Positions 7,598 to 16,164 of a DNA stretch of 45,328 nucleotides are shown in pieces. Both the position numbers and the translations under genes were made by a program. Position 1 is the first letter of the stretch, and every line of letters begins with the position of its first letter. The stretch comes from CAYQEC01 sp964569015 (GTDB lineage Bacteria; Actinomycetota; Acidimicrobiia; Spongiisociales; UBA5794), in NCBI GenBank assembly GCA_964569015.1, contig CAZMSN010000010.1:1-45328 (forward strand), written 5' to 3'. The notes below the pieces were generated by a model, which searched no databases, had not been told where the DNA came from, and was given only the letters and a program-made list of their open reading frames with translations.

Positions 7598-8356
7598 TCA
7601 GTTGATGTACGTGAGCGACTGCGCGCGGGCCCACCGGGTCGCCACGACGGCGTACACGTCGGTCGCTTCCTCGTACTCGGACTGCGCCAACGCCTCGAGG
7701 CTCGCCGTGACGTCGGCGGCCGACTCGTCGAGAGTGAGGTCGCCGTCGCTGAACAGCCGGGCTACCGAGGAGTAGTCCAGCTCCACCATTGCCTCCCCCG
7801 GGAATCCCTCGAGCCATTGCACCAACCCGCGCAGCTGGTCGATCACCCCGTCATCGAATCCCGCTTCATCGAACACCTCGACGGCCCGAGTGACCCGGGC
7901 CACGCCGGCCGAGACCAGAGCCCGGTAGCGAATCGAGAGGCCGTCGGCGGCCCGGTACAGCTCGCGCTCATCCGCCTCGAACACAACGAACCACCGCAGT
8001 GGCACGTGCCAGGGAGAGGTGAGGATGTAGGAGCGGGCGACCGGGGAAGACGACCGGAGGCGGGACAGCTCTCGGACGGCGGATTCGACCTGAGACGGCG
8101 GCACCAGATGGGCAGCGGGATAGGCGTTGCTGAAGGCGACGAGGCCTTCGAGCATGCGAAGACGAGGGAATCGTGGGCAGAGGTAGGCCCGTCCCTCCCA
8201 CTCCACCCGGAATGCGTCATCGGTGGTCGGCTCATGCCACAGGAAATGGTCGTCGGCCCGCGTCACCCACACCGCCCCGTCGCGGTCACGATGAACGTCG
8301 AATCCCCCCGCTCGATCAGCAGGAAGGAACACCCTGAGAAACGAGGAGTAGATCAT
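7598..8356 (-). CDS. uncharacterised conserved protein (DUF8083-like)
   Basis: A 252-residue soluble protein beginning MIYSSFLRVFLPADR. I do not recognise a catalytic motif. The opening strand (SSFLRVFLP), the central SYILTSPWHVPLRWFVVFE and the C-terminal WARAQSLTYIN resemble actinobacterial proteins of unknown function grouped as DUF8083; that assignment is from memory and tentative. There are no membrane segments. TAAGAT lies 8 nt before the ATG, again suggesting a leaderless message. The gene is convergent with the ROK kinase (31 bp apart) and divergent from the E1 dehydrogenase. Confidence 0.65.
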   Translation of the reverse strand: MIYSSFLRVFLPADRAGGFDVHRDRDGAVWVTRADDHFLWHEPTTDDAFRVEWEGRAYLCPRFPRLRMLEGLVAFSNAYPAAHLVPPSQVESAVRELSRLRSSSPVARSYILTSPWHVPLRWFVVFEADERELYRAADGLSIRYRALVSAGVARVTRAVEVFDEAGFDDGVIDQLRGLVQWLEGFPGEAMVELDYSSVARLFSDGDLTLDESAADVTASLEALAQSEYEEATDVYAVVATRWARAQSLTYIN

Positions 8357-8707
8357 GTGGGAGAATCTTAGGAGCGCGGCGCGACTGCGATAGATCGGGA
8401 CGCACCGGTTGGCGAGAGGCGGGTGCCTAACCGCGGGCGCAACCGGTCGCTAGAGTCGAGGCTTTCAGGCCGCGATCACAACGTGTCCGGCGGCCACGAG
8501 CGAGAGGCATCCTCTTGGGATCAGGCGAGACCACAGGCCCCAAAGGCGATCGAAGGCTTCTCTCAGACCCGGGATCCCCCTCCCCGTCCGTGCTCTCGCC
8601 ATGGCACCGAGTACCTTCCTCGAGGTCGATCCCGCCGACCCTCTTCCGAGATGAAGGCGCCCTCGAGCCTTGCAGCGGCGAACTGAAGCAATAGGAGCGG
8701 CCCGATC
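8357..8707. other. divergent intergenic region with an inverted repeat
   Basis: This is the gap between two outward-facing genes. It holds the leaderless-type promoter of the minus-strand gene (TAAGAT, 8365-8370 reversed) and an inverted repeat ACCGGTTG/CAACCGGT (8404-8411 and 8440-8447) that could be an operator. An AGGAG ribosome site (8693-8697) sits 10 nt before the E1 start. I see no gene in it. Confidence 0.4.
8365..8370 (-). promoter_or_regulatory. -10 element TAAGAT of the gene starting at 8356
   Basis: TAAGAT on the minus strand ends 8 nt before the ATG, a spacing that fits a leaderless transcript. Confidence 0.45.
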
Positions 8708-10735
8708 ATGCTGGACCTCGACAACGTGCAGGACCACAAGGCACTCGGCCTCGATGACGACCAGGTCCTCGCGATGTACCGGATCATGCTGGCGGCGCGC
8801 AAGCTGGACGAGCGCATGTGGGCCCTCAATCGCCAGGGACAGGTGCCCTTCGTCGTCTCTGCAACGGGACACGAGGGGACCCAGGTCGGCGCTGCCTTTG
8901 CCCTCGACCCCACAGTGGATTGGTCTCTCCCCTACTACCGAGACACCGCCTTCAGCCTGGCTCTGGGTGTCTCGCCGCACGACATCTTCCTAGGAGCGTT
9001 CTCCAAAGCGACCGATCCGGCGAGTGGCGGGCGTCAGATGCCCAACCACTGGTCCGAGCCCGATCTCCACATCTTCACTCATTCATCCGTCATCGGCACC
9101 CAGTTCCCCCACGGCTGTGGCATCGCCTACCACCTCATGTCCGAGGAGATCCCCGGTGTCGTGTTCGTCAGCTCCGGAGAAGGCGGCACCTCCGAGGGTG
9201 ACTGGCACGAAGCCATGAACTTCGCAGGGATCCACAAGCTGCCGATGATTTTCATGGTCGAGAACAACCTGTATGCCATCTCGGTCCCGATCACCGAGCA
9301 AGTCGCCGGGACGGTGGCAGGCCGCGGCGCCGGCTACGACATGCCCGGCGTGGCGGTCGACGGCAACGACGCCCTCTCGGTGTACGCCGTCGCCGCTGCC
9401 GCGGTCGAGCGAGCCCGGAACGGTGAAGGCCCCACCCTCATCGAGGCAAAAACCTACCGCTACTACGCACACACCTCCGACGACGACGACATGGAGTACC
9501 GCTCGGCCGAGGAGATCGAGACGTGGCGCCGCAAGGACCCGATTGCTCGGCTCCGCCAGTACCTCGTGGAATCAAGGCTGCTCGACGAGGCCAGCGAAGC
9601 CCGAATCGAGAGCGAGGTGGCCGACGAGATCGCCGCCGCCGTCGCCGATGCCAAAGCCGCGCCAGATTCCACAGACTGGTCGTCTCACGTCTACGCCAAC
9701 CCCATCACCCCCACCGCACCGGTCACCACGGTGGAGACAACACCTCCCGGTGAGACCGTCAACCTGATAACCGCCATCAATCGCACGCTTCATGAGATCT
9801 TTGCTTCCTCCCCAGATGCCTGCCTCTTCGGCCAGGACGTCGCCGACCCCAAGGGCGGTGTCTTCAGGGCGTCAACGGGCCTCACCAGGGAGTTCGGGGA
9901 CCGTCGCTCGTTCAATGCCCCGATCTCCGAATCCCTCATCGTTGGCATGGGAATCGGGCTCGCCGCGGCCGGGGCGCGACCCATCGCCGAGATCCAGTTC
10001 GCCGATTTCATCCACCCGGCGTTTGATCAGATCGTGTCCGAGCTGGCGCGGATCCATTACCGCAGCAATGGTCGATGGGCGGTACCGATGGTGATCCGGG
10101 TCCCGTACGGAGGAGGGGTTCATGGCGCCCTCTATCACTCCCAGTCGGTCGAGGCCTTCTACACGCACGTCCCCGGGCTCAAGGTCGTCGTCCCCTCCAC
10201 GCCCGCCGACGCCAAAGGTCTGCTCCAGTCGGCGGTGGAGGATCCCGACCCGGTGCTCTTCCTCGAGCCGAAGAAGCTCTATCGCCTGGTGGAGGGGCCA
10301 TACCCGGAGGGCGAGCACCGAGTTCCCATCGGCAAGGCAGCGTTGCGCCGCAGCGGCGACGATCTCACCATCATCGCCTACGGCACGATGGCGTACTTCG
10401 CTCTCGAGGCCGCCCGGCAGCTCGCAGACAACGGCGTCGACGCCGCCGTGCTCGATCTACGGTCGTTGCGTCCGCTCGATTGGCCGTCCATCGAGTTCGC
10501 CGTGCACCAGAACGGCAAGGTCCTCATCGTCCACGAGGACAACCAATTCGGTGGATTCGGGGCGGAGATCGCGGCACAGATCGGCGAGAAGGCGCTCGAT
10601 TGGCTCGACGCCCCGGTGCAGCGCTACGGCGCCCCCGAAATCCCCGCCTTTCCCTTCGCACCCGGTCTCGAGAAGCAGGTGTTCCCCTCGGTGGAGGGAA
10701 TCGTCGAGCGAGCCGCCCAACTCGCCGCGCACTAG
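8708..10735 (+). CDS. 2-oxoacid dehydrogenase E1, alpha and beta subunits fused
   Basis: A 675-residue thiamine-diphosphate enzyme in which the alpha and beta subunits, usually separate, are one chain. Residues about 20-330 are the alpha part, with the ThDP/Mg motif starting GEG at 157-159 and ending at Asn186-Asn187. Residues about 345-670 are the transketolase-like beta part (TAINRTLHEIF, FGQDVADPKGGVF, FNAPISE, VRVPYGGGVHGALYHSQS). The enzyme decarboxylates branched-chain or related 2-oxoacids and passes the acyl group to lipoyl-E2. Neither E2 nor E3 is encoded nearby, so it must work with partners from elsewhere. The ribosome site AGGAG is 10 nt upstream. Confidence 0.92.
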   Translation: MLDLDNVQDHKALGLDDDQVLAMYRIMLAARKLDERMWALNRQGQVPFVVSATGHEGTQVGAAFALDPTVDWSLPYYRDTAFSLALGVSPHDIFLGAFSKATDPASGGRQMPNHWSEPDLHIFTHSSVIGTQFPHGCGIAYHLMSEEIPGVVFVSSGEGGTSEGDWHEAMNFAGIHKLPMIFMVENNLYAISVPITEQVAGTVAGRGAGYDMPGVAVDGNDALSVYAVAAAAVERARNGEGPTLIEAKTYRYYAHTSDDDDMEYRSAEEIETWRRKDPIARLRQYLVESRLLDEASEARIESEVADEIAAAVADAKAAPDSTDWSSHVYANPITPTAPVTTVETTPPGETVNLITAINRTLHEIFASSPDACLFGQDVADPKGGVFRASTGLTREFGDRRSFNAPISESLIVGMGIGLAAAGARPIAEIQFADFIHPAFDQIVSELARIHYRSNGRWAVPMVIRVPYGGGVHGALYHSQSVEAFYTHVPGLKVVVPSTPADAKGLLQSAVEDPDPVLFLEPKKLYRLVEGPYPEGEHRVPIGKAALRRSGDDLTIIAYGTMAYFALEAARQLADNGVDAAVLDLRSLRPLDWPSIEFAVHQNGKVLIVHEDNQFGGFGAEIAAQIGEKALDWLDAPVQRYGAPEIPAFPFAPGLEKQVFPSVEGIVERAAQLAAH

Positions 10736-10842
10736 GGCATTGCCGAGAGTCACACCGGCGAGCGCCCGACGACCAAGTGCCCGGCAGATGCCCGAAGCGC
10801 CTTCGGTGGTCGTCGTCTCTCGGCCGTCTCCCAGGCGGTGCG

Positions 10843-10870
10843 GGAACCTGGGGAGATCGGCGAGCGTCTC
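10843..10870 (+). promoter_or_regulatory. ECF-type promoter upstream of the sigma/propeller fusion
   Basis: GGAACC (10843-10848) and CGTCTC (10865-10870) are separated by 16 bp, the classic ECF sigma promoter pattern. A start near 10876 would leave a 20-nt leader containing GGGAG (10886-10890) before the TTG start. ECF sigma factors commonly drive their own genes, and this site sits right before one. Confidence 0.65.
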
Positions 10871-10896
10871 TTTGCCCGAGAAGATGGGAGTAGCGG

Positions 10897-13083
10897 TTGA
10901 ACGACACTGAGATCGCTCCCGGCTTCGCGCCGGCGTACACGCGTCTTCGGGGGGATCTCTACCGCGCTCTCGTGCTGATCACGGGCAATCGTGATCTCGC
11001 CACCGAGGCTGTCGACCGTGGCTTCTCCCGATGGCACCGGCAGTTGCGCAGAGATGTGTCGCGGCCGGAAGCCCGGGTGATTCGACATGCGCTGAAGTGG
11101 GCGCGCCGGCGCAGCGGTGGACGGCGAGCCGAGATCCAGGGATTCCGGCTTCCCGGCGCCGAGGTCACGACGGGAGGCCACGAAGCCCTCGCACAATTCG
11201 ATCACCTCGACATCGACGATCGTGCCCTCCTCACGCTTCGCCACTACCTGCGGTGGGACGATGCCCTTGCAGCGTCTGCTCTCGGCTACGACCCGGAGGA
11301 CATTCCCGCCAGATCGGCGGCGGCCGAGGCCCGCGTCAACACCGGCGGAGGCTCCCTCGCCGACATCCTGGACTCGCGGGCCAAGGCATTCCCAGAACCG
11401 ATGAGCCGCCTCGAAAGCTCGCGGCGCCGAGGTGCGACACAACGAATCGCCACCGTGGTGGGCCTCGGCGTGCTTGCCGTCGCCACCGTAGGCGGTGGCG
11501 CCCTCGGAGTGGCCGCCCTCATCGGCGACGACCCCGTCACCGCCGCGCCCGAGCCGGGATCGCAATCGACCACCGCCCGCCCCGGCGTGATCGAGATCGA
11601 ACCCCAAGACGTTGAGTGGATCCAGGTGCCGCTGGGAATCCGGGAGGGCGACGTCAGCAGCATCACGTACGGCCCGGAGGGATTCGCGGCGCTCGCCACC
11701 GACTTTGCCCGAACCCAGAATCAGAATCTGGTCTTCGTCTCGGAAGACGGTCTCGACTGGATCGCCGGTGTCGCCCTGCCGCAGGACGGCGAGGGATGGA
11801 TCGGGAATCTCGCGGCGGTCGGCGATCGCTACCTCGCCGTTGGCAGCCGATGGGATTCCATGAACGGCGATGACATCGCAATCGTGTGCGTTTCCACCGA
11901 CGGCCTCGAGTGGTCGACGAGTGAGCTGCCGGTCGAGAAGGTGTTCGAATCCGACGGGATACTCATCGACCTCCGCACCTCGGCCCGCAGCGTCACCGGA
12001 GACGCCTCCACGATCACGGTGTACGGCACTCAGTACGGCGACTTCGATCTCGCTGCCATCCTCCGCGATGTGCTACCCGCGGACGTGAGCTTCGGCAACG
12101 GTTGGGGAATCGACGGCGATGTCATCGAGATCTACGACCCAAACGGCGAGATGTCGTACCGAGCGACGGCCGAGGAACTCGGTATCGATCCCGAGCTCGT
12201 GGCGCTGCTGTATGCGGGGCAACCCGTCGTCTGGACCTCGACCGATGGCGTGTCCTGGTCCGCCGAATACCTCGGCACTCCCTCCGGGGAAGGCCACGGC
12301 GACCTCGCCAGAGTGGGAGACGTCACCGTCGCATTGACCTACGGCAGCGTCGGCAACCGACTGCTCGTCACTCGCGACGGCGAGAACTGGGAGCCGGCCG
12401 CCCTGCCGCAAGGAGCGCAGCCCTACGGCGTGAGGGTCGCCAACGGCACGTTCATCGCATACGGAAGCAGCTCGGGGAGCGGCCCCATCTGGACATCGCA
12501 CGACGGAACCGATTGGGCGCCGGTCGGCGAAAGCGCTCTCGAGGGACTCTCCATCAATGACATCACTGCTTCCTCCGACGGTGTCGCGGCGATCGCCTTC
12601 GAGGACTTCAGCACCGATATCGGCCCCGCCGTGCTCTCGGTCGGCGACTACGAGGTCACCGTCCACAGCGATGGCCGCTTCGTCCTCACCGACGATGAAG
12701 GGGCCACCATCGCCGAGGGCTACGAAGACGAGTTCCTCTCCACCGACGACGAGACCATCGCCATCTCGGACCCGGAGTCTGACGAGCCACTCGTCACCAT
12801 CAGCCAGGAGGAGCTCGCCCAGGCGTGGGAGGAGCAGTACATGCTCGCCGAGACGGCCCGATTCGAAGGATCCGGGACACCGCGTTCGACCCTGCTCGTC
12901 TCTCCGGACCTCGAGCACTGGACCACGATCCCCGTCTCAGAGACCATCGGCGAAGGTTTCTACCCGAACACAGCCGCCTACGGAGGCGGCATCGTGGTGA
13001 TGACCGGCTACCAGGATTCCGGTATCTTCGACGAGGGTGGCTCGTCACCCACGGTCTGGGTCGCCGATCTGACCGGGGAATGA
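10897..13083 (+). CDS. ECF sigma-like domain fused through a membrane segment to a beta-propeller
   Basis: A 728-residue protein. Residues about 15-60 match sigma region 2 (LYRALVLITGNRDLATEAVDRGFSRW), and about 100-150 match region 4 (DDRALLTLRHYLRWDDALAASALGYDPEDIPARS). One hydrophobic helix spans about 184-211. The rest is extracytoplasmic, with at least six S/R-x-D-x-x-x-W blade motifs at Trp288, 339, 454, 498, 540 and 675, as in BNR or sortilin-type propellers, and two acidic insertions. By layout it could sense outside the cell and regulate transcription inside, without a separate anti-sigma factor; this is inferred. Whether the sigma part still binds polymerase is unknown. The TTG start has GGGAG six bases before it. 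Confidence 0.75.
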   Translation: MNDTEIAPGFAPAYTRLRGDLYRALVLITGNRDLATEAVDRGFSRWHRQLRRDVSRPEARVIRHALKWARRRSGGRRAEIQGFRLPGAEVTTGGHEALAQFDHLDIDDRALLTLRHYLRWDDALAASALGYDPEDIPARSAAAEARVNTGGGSLADILDSRAKAFPEPMSRLESSRRRGATQRIATVVGLGVLAVATVGGGALGVAALIGDDPVTAAPEPGSQSTTARPGVIEIEPQDVEWIQVPLGIREGDVSSITYGPEGFAALATDFARTQNQNLVFVSEDGLDWIAGVALPQDGEGWIGNLAAVGDRYLAVGSRWDSMNGDDIAIVCVSTDGLEWSTSELPVEKVFESDGILIDLRTSARSVTGDASTITVYGTQYGDFDLAAILRDVLPADVSFGNGWGIDGDVIEIYDPNGEMSYRATAEELGIDPELVALLYAGQPVVWTSTDGVSWSAEYLGTPSGEGHGDLARVGDVTVALTYGSVGNRLLVTRDGENWEPAALPQGAQPYGVRVANGTFIAYGSSSGSGPIWTSHDGTDWAPVGESALEGLSINDITASSDGVAAIAFEDFSTDIGPAVLSVGDYEVTVHSDGRFVLTDDEGATIAEGYEDEFLSTDDETIAISDPESDEPLVTISQEELAQAWEEQYMLAETARFEGSGTPRSTLLVSPDLEHWTTIPVSETIGEGFYPNTAAYGGGIVVMTGYQDSGIFDEGGSSPTVWVADLTGE

Positions 13084-13099
13084 CCCAACCGCCGCGCCC

Positions 13100-13105
13100 T
13101 AAGCT
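13100..13105 (+). promoter_or_regulatory. -10 element TAAGCT of the GNAT gene
   Basis: TAAGCT ends 9 nt before the ATG at 13115, and no ribosome site lies between. A leaderless start fits. Confidence 0.45.
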
Positions 13106-13114
13106 CGACGCGAC

Positions 13115-13984
13115 ATGGGCTTCTTCATCCGCCAGGCGAGATCCGGGGACAGACACGCCATCGCCCCGTTCACGCAAGGCACGTTCTGGTGGGGTGACTA
13201 CGTGCACGAAGCGTTCGACGGCTGGCTCGACGACCCCCAGGCAAGGCTCCTCGTCGCCACCGACGACTCCGACACGGCCATCGCCGTCGCCCGAGGTTGC
13301 CTGACGGCGCTCACCGAGGCCTGGATCGAGGGAATCAGGGTGCGCCCGGACCGGCGACGAGAAGGGATCGCCGCCGCGCTGGGTCGTGACCTGATCAACT
13401 GGGCGCGCACCGAGAAGGCCGACGTGGCCCGCCTCGCCATCGAGGAGACGAATACCGCGTCGGCGAGCCTGTCTGAGCACGTCGGGATGCGCCCCGTGAG
13501 CCGCTGGCACATGGCGTTCCGTACCGTCGAAGACGCCGAACCCGTGACGCCCGGCAACGGTGGCCGGCGGGTGCCGGCGCGCGAGCGCCTGCGACCTGCC
13601 CACTCCTCGGAGGCGGAACCCGCCTTCGTGTCGTGGCGATCGGGCGCTCTGGTGCGTGCTTCCCGCGGCCTGTTCATGGTCGATTGGCAGTGGCGGACGC
13701 TCCGCATCAACGATCTCCGCACCGCCGGGAAGCACGGCATGCTCTCCGTGTCACGCTCGGGATGGGCGCTGGCCGGACCGAAGTCGGATCGTCTCGAAGT
13801 CGGCTGGATCGAGACCGGACCGGAGGATGCGGCCGATCTCGCCCGGGCTCTCGTCGATCTCGCCATCGAAGCCGAGGCATCACGGCTCGAAGCCGTCTTC
13901 CCAAGCCTGCCGTGGCTCATGACCGCCTTCGAGGACGCCGGATACGACATTCACCCGCTCGTCGTGTACGAGCTGCCGCTCTGA
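13115..13984 (+). CDS. GNAT-family N-acetyltransferase
   Basis: A 289-residue protein. Residues about 1-150 form a GNAT domain with the acetyl-CoA pyrophosphate loop at VRPDRRREGIAAALGRDLINWA (Q/RxxGxG/A type) and the following SASLSEHVGMRPVSRWHMAF, a standard motif B. The C-terminal half (about 165-289) resembles a second, degenerate GNAT-like fold (ALVDLAIEAEASRLEAVFPSLPWLMTAFEDAGYD) without a clear coenzyme loop. The acceptor is unknown. It starts 31 bp after the sigma/propeller gene but seems to have its own promoter. Confidence 0.85.
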   Translation: MGFFIRQARSGDRHAIAPFTQGTFWWGDYVHEAFDGWLDDPQARLLVATDDSDTAIAVARGCLTALTEAWIEGIRVRPDRRREGIAAALGRDLINWARTEKADVARLAIEETNTASASLSEHVGMRPVSRWHMAFRTVEDAEPVTPGNGGRRVPARERLRPAHSSEAEPAFVSWRSGALVRASRGLFMVDWQWRTLRINDLRTAGKHGMLSVSRSGWALAGPKSDRLEVGWIETGPEDAADLARALVDLAIEAEASRLEAVFPSLPWLMTAFEDAGYDIHPLVVYELPL

Positions 13985-14059
13985 GCCGCATCGCGGCCAA
14001 ACGAGTGGTCCATCGTCTCCAGAGTCGCCGAGATCGCGCCGACCGAGACCAGCCCCGAG

Positions 14060-14092
14060 GCTCCCCGCCGGCAATCGTCGCGGCAGGGGAGC
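14060..14092. terminator. hairpin between convergent genes
   Basis: GCTCCCC (14060-14066) pairs with GGGGAGC (14086-14092), extended by GCCG/CGGC across a one-base bulge, with a 10-nt loop. It lies between the ends of the GNAT and rarD genes and could stop both. There is no U-tract. Confidence 0.4.
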
Positions 14093-14104
14093 AGGGCCGG
14101 CGCC

Positions 14105-14995
14105 TCAGGCAGGCGCCGGTGCTTCGGCGGTCTGGCGCCGCCAGCGGGAGAGACCGTCGGCCGTGTAGATGGCCAGCGCGAGCCAGACGAACAGAAATCC
14201 GACGAGGCGGTCGCTGCCAACTACCTCGCCGTACACCGCCACTCCGAGAACGAAGGCGAGTGTCGGGGCGATGTACTGCAGCAGCCCGACCATCGACAGC
14301 GGGATGCGCTGAGCGGCAGCCCCGAACAGCAGCAGCGGAGCCGCGGTGACGACCCCGGTGAGGGCCAGGAGCGCGGTGATGTGCAGATCGCCAGAGAGGA
14401 AGGCAGCGTCGCCCCGGCTCTGGAGGCTTCCCAGGTAGAGGACGGCGGGCAGGAACAGCAGGGCGGTCTCGACGGCGAGCGCCTGGAGCGGCCCCACCCC
14501 GGCGACCTTCTTCTTGAGGAGCCCGTACAGGCCGAAGGTGACGGCGAGGGTCAGAGCCACCCAGGGCACCGTGCCGAGGCGCACGGTCATGTAGCCCACT
14601 CCCACCGCGGCGACACCGACTGCCAGCCATTGAACACGGTTGAGCCGCTCATGGAGCACAACGACACCGAGCACCACGTTGAGCAGGGGGTTGATGAAGT
14701 ACCCGAGTGAGGTCTCGACGATGCGGTCGGCGTTGACCGCCCAGATGTAGGTGCCCCAGTTGACTGCCAGCAGTGAACCGGCGGCGAGCAGCATGAGCAG
14801 CGAGCGGCGGTCGAGCCGGCGCAACCAGCCCCACTTGCCCCGCACCAGGAGCAGCCCGACGAGGAAAACGAGCGACCAGGCCATGCGGTGGGCGAGGATC
14901 TCGAGCACAGGCACCACCTCGACGGCCTTCCAGTACACGGGAAGCAGTCCCCAAGCGACATAGGCCGCAATGCCGTAGGTGATGCCCTTGCGCAT
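14105..14995 (-). CDS. rarD: EamA-family transporter RarD
   Basis: A 296-residue inner-membrane protein with about ten hydrophobic helices and the two EamA repeats of the drug/metabolite transporter superfamily. The opening RKGITYGIAAYVAWGLLPVYWKAV and the NWGTYIWAVNADRIVETSLGYFINPLLNVVLGV block are characteristic of RarD. RarD proteins are annotated from a chloramphenicol-sensitive phenotype, but their natural substrate is not firmly known. The start is set at the ATG matching family N-termini; a GTG five codons earlier is possible. No partner gene is adjacent. Confidence 0.9.
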   Translation of the reverse strand: MRKGITYGIAAYVAWGLLPVYWKAVEVVPVLEILAHRMAWSLVFLVGLLLVRGKWGWLRRLDRRSLLMLLAAGSLLAVNWGTYIWAVNADRIVETSLGYFINPLLNVVLGVVVLHERLNRVQWLAVGVAAVGVGYMTVRLGTVPWVALTLAVTFGLYGLLKKKVAGVGPLQALAVETALLFLPAVLYLGSLQSRGDAAFLSGDLHITALLALTGVVTAAPLLLFGAAAQRIPLSMVGLLQYIAPTLAFVLGVAVYGEVVGSDRLVGFLFVWLALAIYTADGLSRWRRQTAEAPAPA

Positions 14996-15064
14996 CCGGC
15001 ATTCAAACACGGGACGCCGGAGACGCAGCCGTCGGCGGCCCTCAGCTCCCCGCGGGGCGGCCGC

Positions 15065-15970
15065 TCAGCCCTCTCCGGTCTCGGGGTACACCACTACCGG
15101 CCAGCGCAGCCCGACCGAATCCGCCACTGACACCACCACTCGCCAGCCGTCGCCGCTGAGACCGGCCGATACCAGCTCGGGATCCCCACCCATCGGGGCC
15201 ACGGCGTCGAACGCCGCGGCCACCACCTCGGGCGGCGGCTCGGCCGAGGCGGGCCGGGAAACCGAGGCTGCCGCGAGCGGAATCTCGGCCGGCGACGGGA
15301 GATCGAACACCGCGACGGCACCATCGGCATCGACCGCCAGATCGACAGAAACGGCCTCCACCGCGCCCCGCGAGAACTCACCACCGTCGGCGGACACCAG
15401 GACACGGAATGCCACCAGCACCCGATAGGACCCGGGACGGGCGGATTCCACCCGAAAAGCCCTCGCCCACTCGACGTACGAGGTGGCAAGGGGGTCATCG
15501 TGTGGAAGCGCCTCATCGCTCCCGAGCGCTCCCCGAATCGCCGACGCGGTCTCAGGGTCGCCGTCGACGGTGAAGTAGTCCGTCACGAACCACTCGGCCC
15601 GCATCACGGCCAAGCGAGTCTCGTCATCGATCGGGGCGGCGAGGAGATCGGCCTCCGAGTAGATGCCCGGGGAACCGCCCTCGGCGGCGACCGCTGGGAG
15701 CACTGTCGAGGTCGTCGTCTCGTCGACCGCCGCCGCGCCGAACTCGACCGAGGCAGCCGGCGAGTCGGCCCCGTTCAGTGGGACCACCGTCGCCTCCGAG
15801 GCCGAGGTAAACATCCGCACGACGAGCATGCCCACCACGACCGCAGCCGCCACCACAGCCGCCGCCGGCAGGATCCGAGTCCTCCAGTCCGGGGTGCTCG
15901 CCGCCAGCGACGACCAGGGAATTTGCTCGAGTTCCTCGTAGTCCGGTGGAGGCTCGGAATGTCGATCCAT
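15065..15970 (-). CDS. membrane-anchored protein with an NTF2/TcpC-like extracytoplasmic domain
   Basis: A 301-residue protein with a short cytoplasmic N-terminus, one membrane helix at about 33-53 (ILPAAAVVAAAVVVGMLVV) and an extracytoplasmic remainder. The segment MRAEWFVTDYFTVDGDP followed by RAFRVESARPGSYRVLVAFRVLV resembles the NTF2-like fold of TcpC/VirB8-type conjugation proteins, but no other conjugation gene is near, so function is open. TACGGT lies 6 nt before the ATG. Codon use looks like its neighbours. Confidence 0.6.
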   Translation of the reverse strand: MDRHSEPPPDYEELEQIPWSSLAASTPDWRTRILPAAAVVAAAVVVGMLVVRMFTSASEATVVPLNGADSPAASVEFGAAAVDETTTSTVLPAVAAEGGSPGIYSEADLLAAPIDDETRLAVMRAEWFVTDYFTVDGDPETASAIRGALGSDEALPHDDPLATSYVEWARAFRVESARPGSYRVLVAFRVLVSADGGEFSRGAVEAVSVDLAVDADGAVAVFDLPSPAEIPLAAASVSRPASAEPPPEVVAAAFDAVAPMGGDPELVSAGLSGDGWRVVVSVADSVGLRWPVVVYPETGEG

Positions 15971-15976
15971 GGCGCA

Positions 15977-15982
15977 ACCGTA
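15977..15982 (-). promoter_or_regulatory. -10 element TACGGT of the gene starting at 15970
   Basis: TACGGT on the minus strand ends 6 nt before the ATG, as expected for a leaderless message. Confidence 0.4.
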
Positions 15983-16164
15983 GGCTCATGAGCAAGTGAT
16001 ATCAATAGGGTTGGCTAAGACGATCTGACCATAGGAACCGTAGGAAATCTCCGGCACAGGAGGGTGGCCGCGGAGAGTCGGCTCACCGCGGCGACGGCCG
16101 ATTGCTGAGCACCGTGACGAGCGGTCGCCGGCCACCCGACATGTGCGAGCCGGTGCGTGTGGTG

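Noticed and set aside
14381..14710. Plus-strand frame within the rarD gene
   Set aside because: It is antisense to the conserved membrane helices of RarD.
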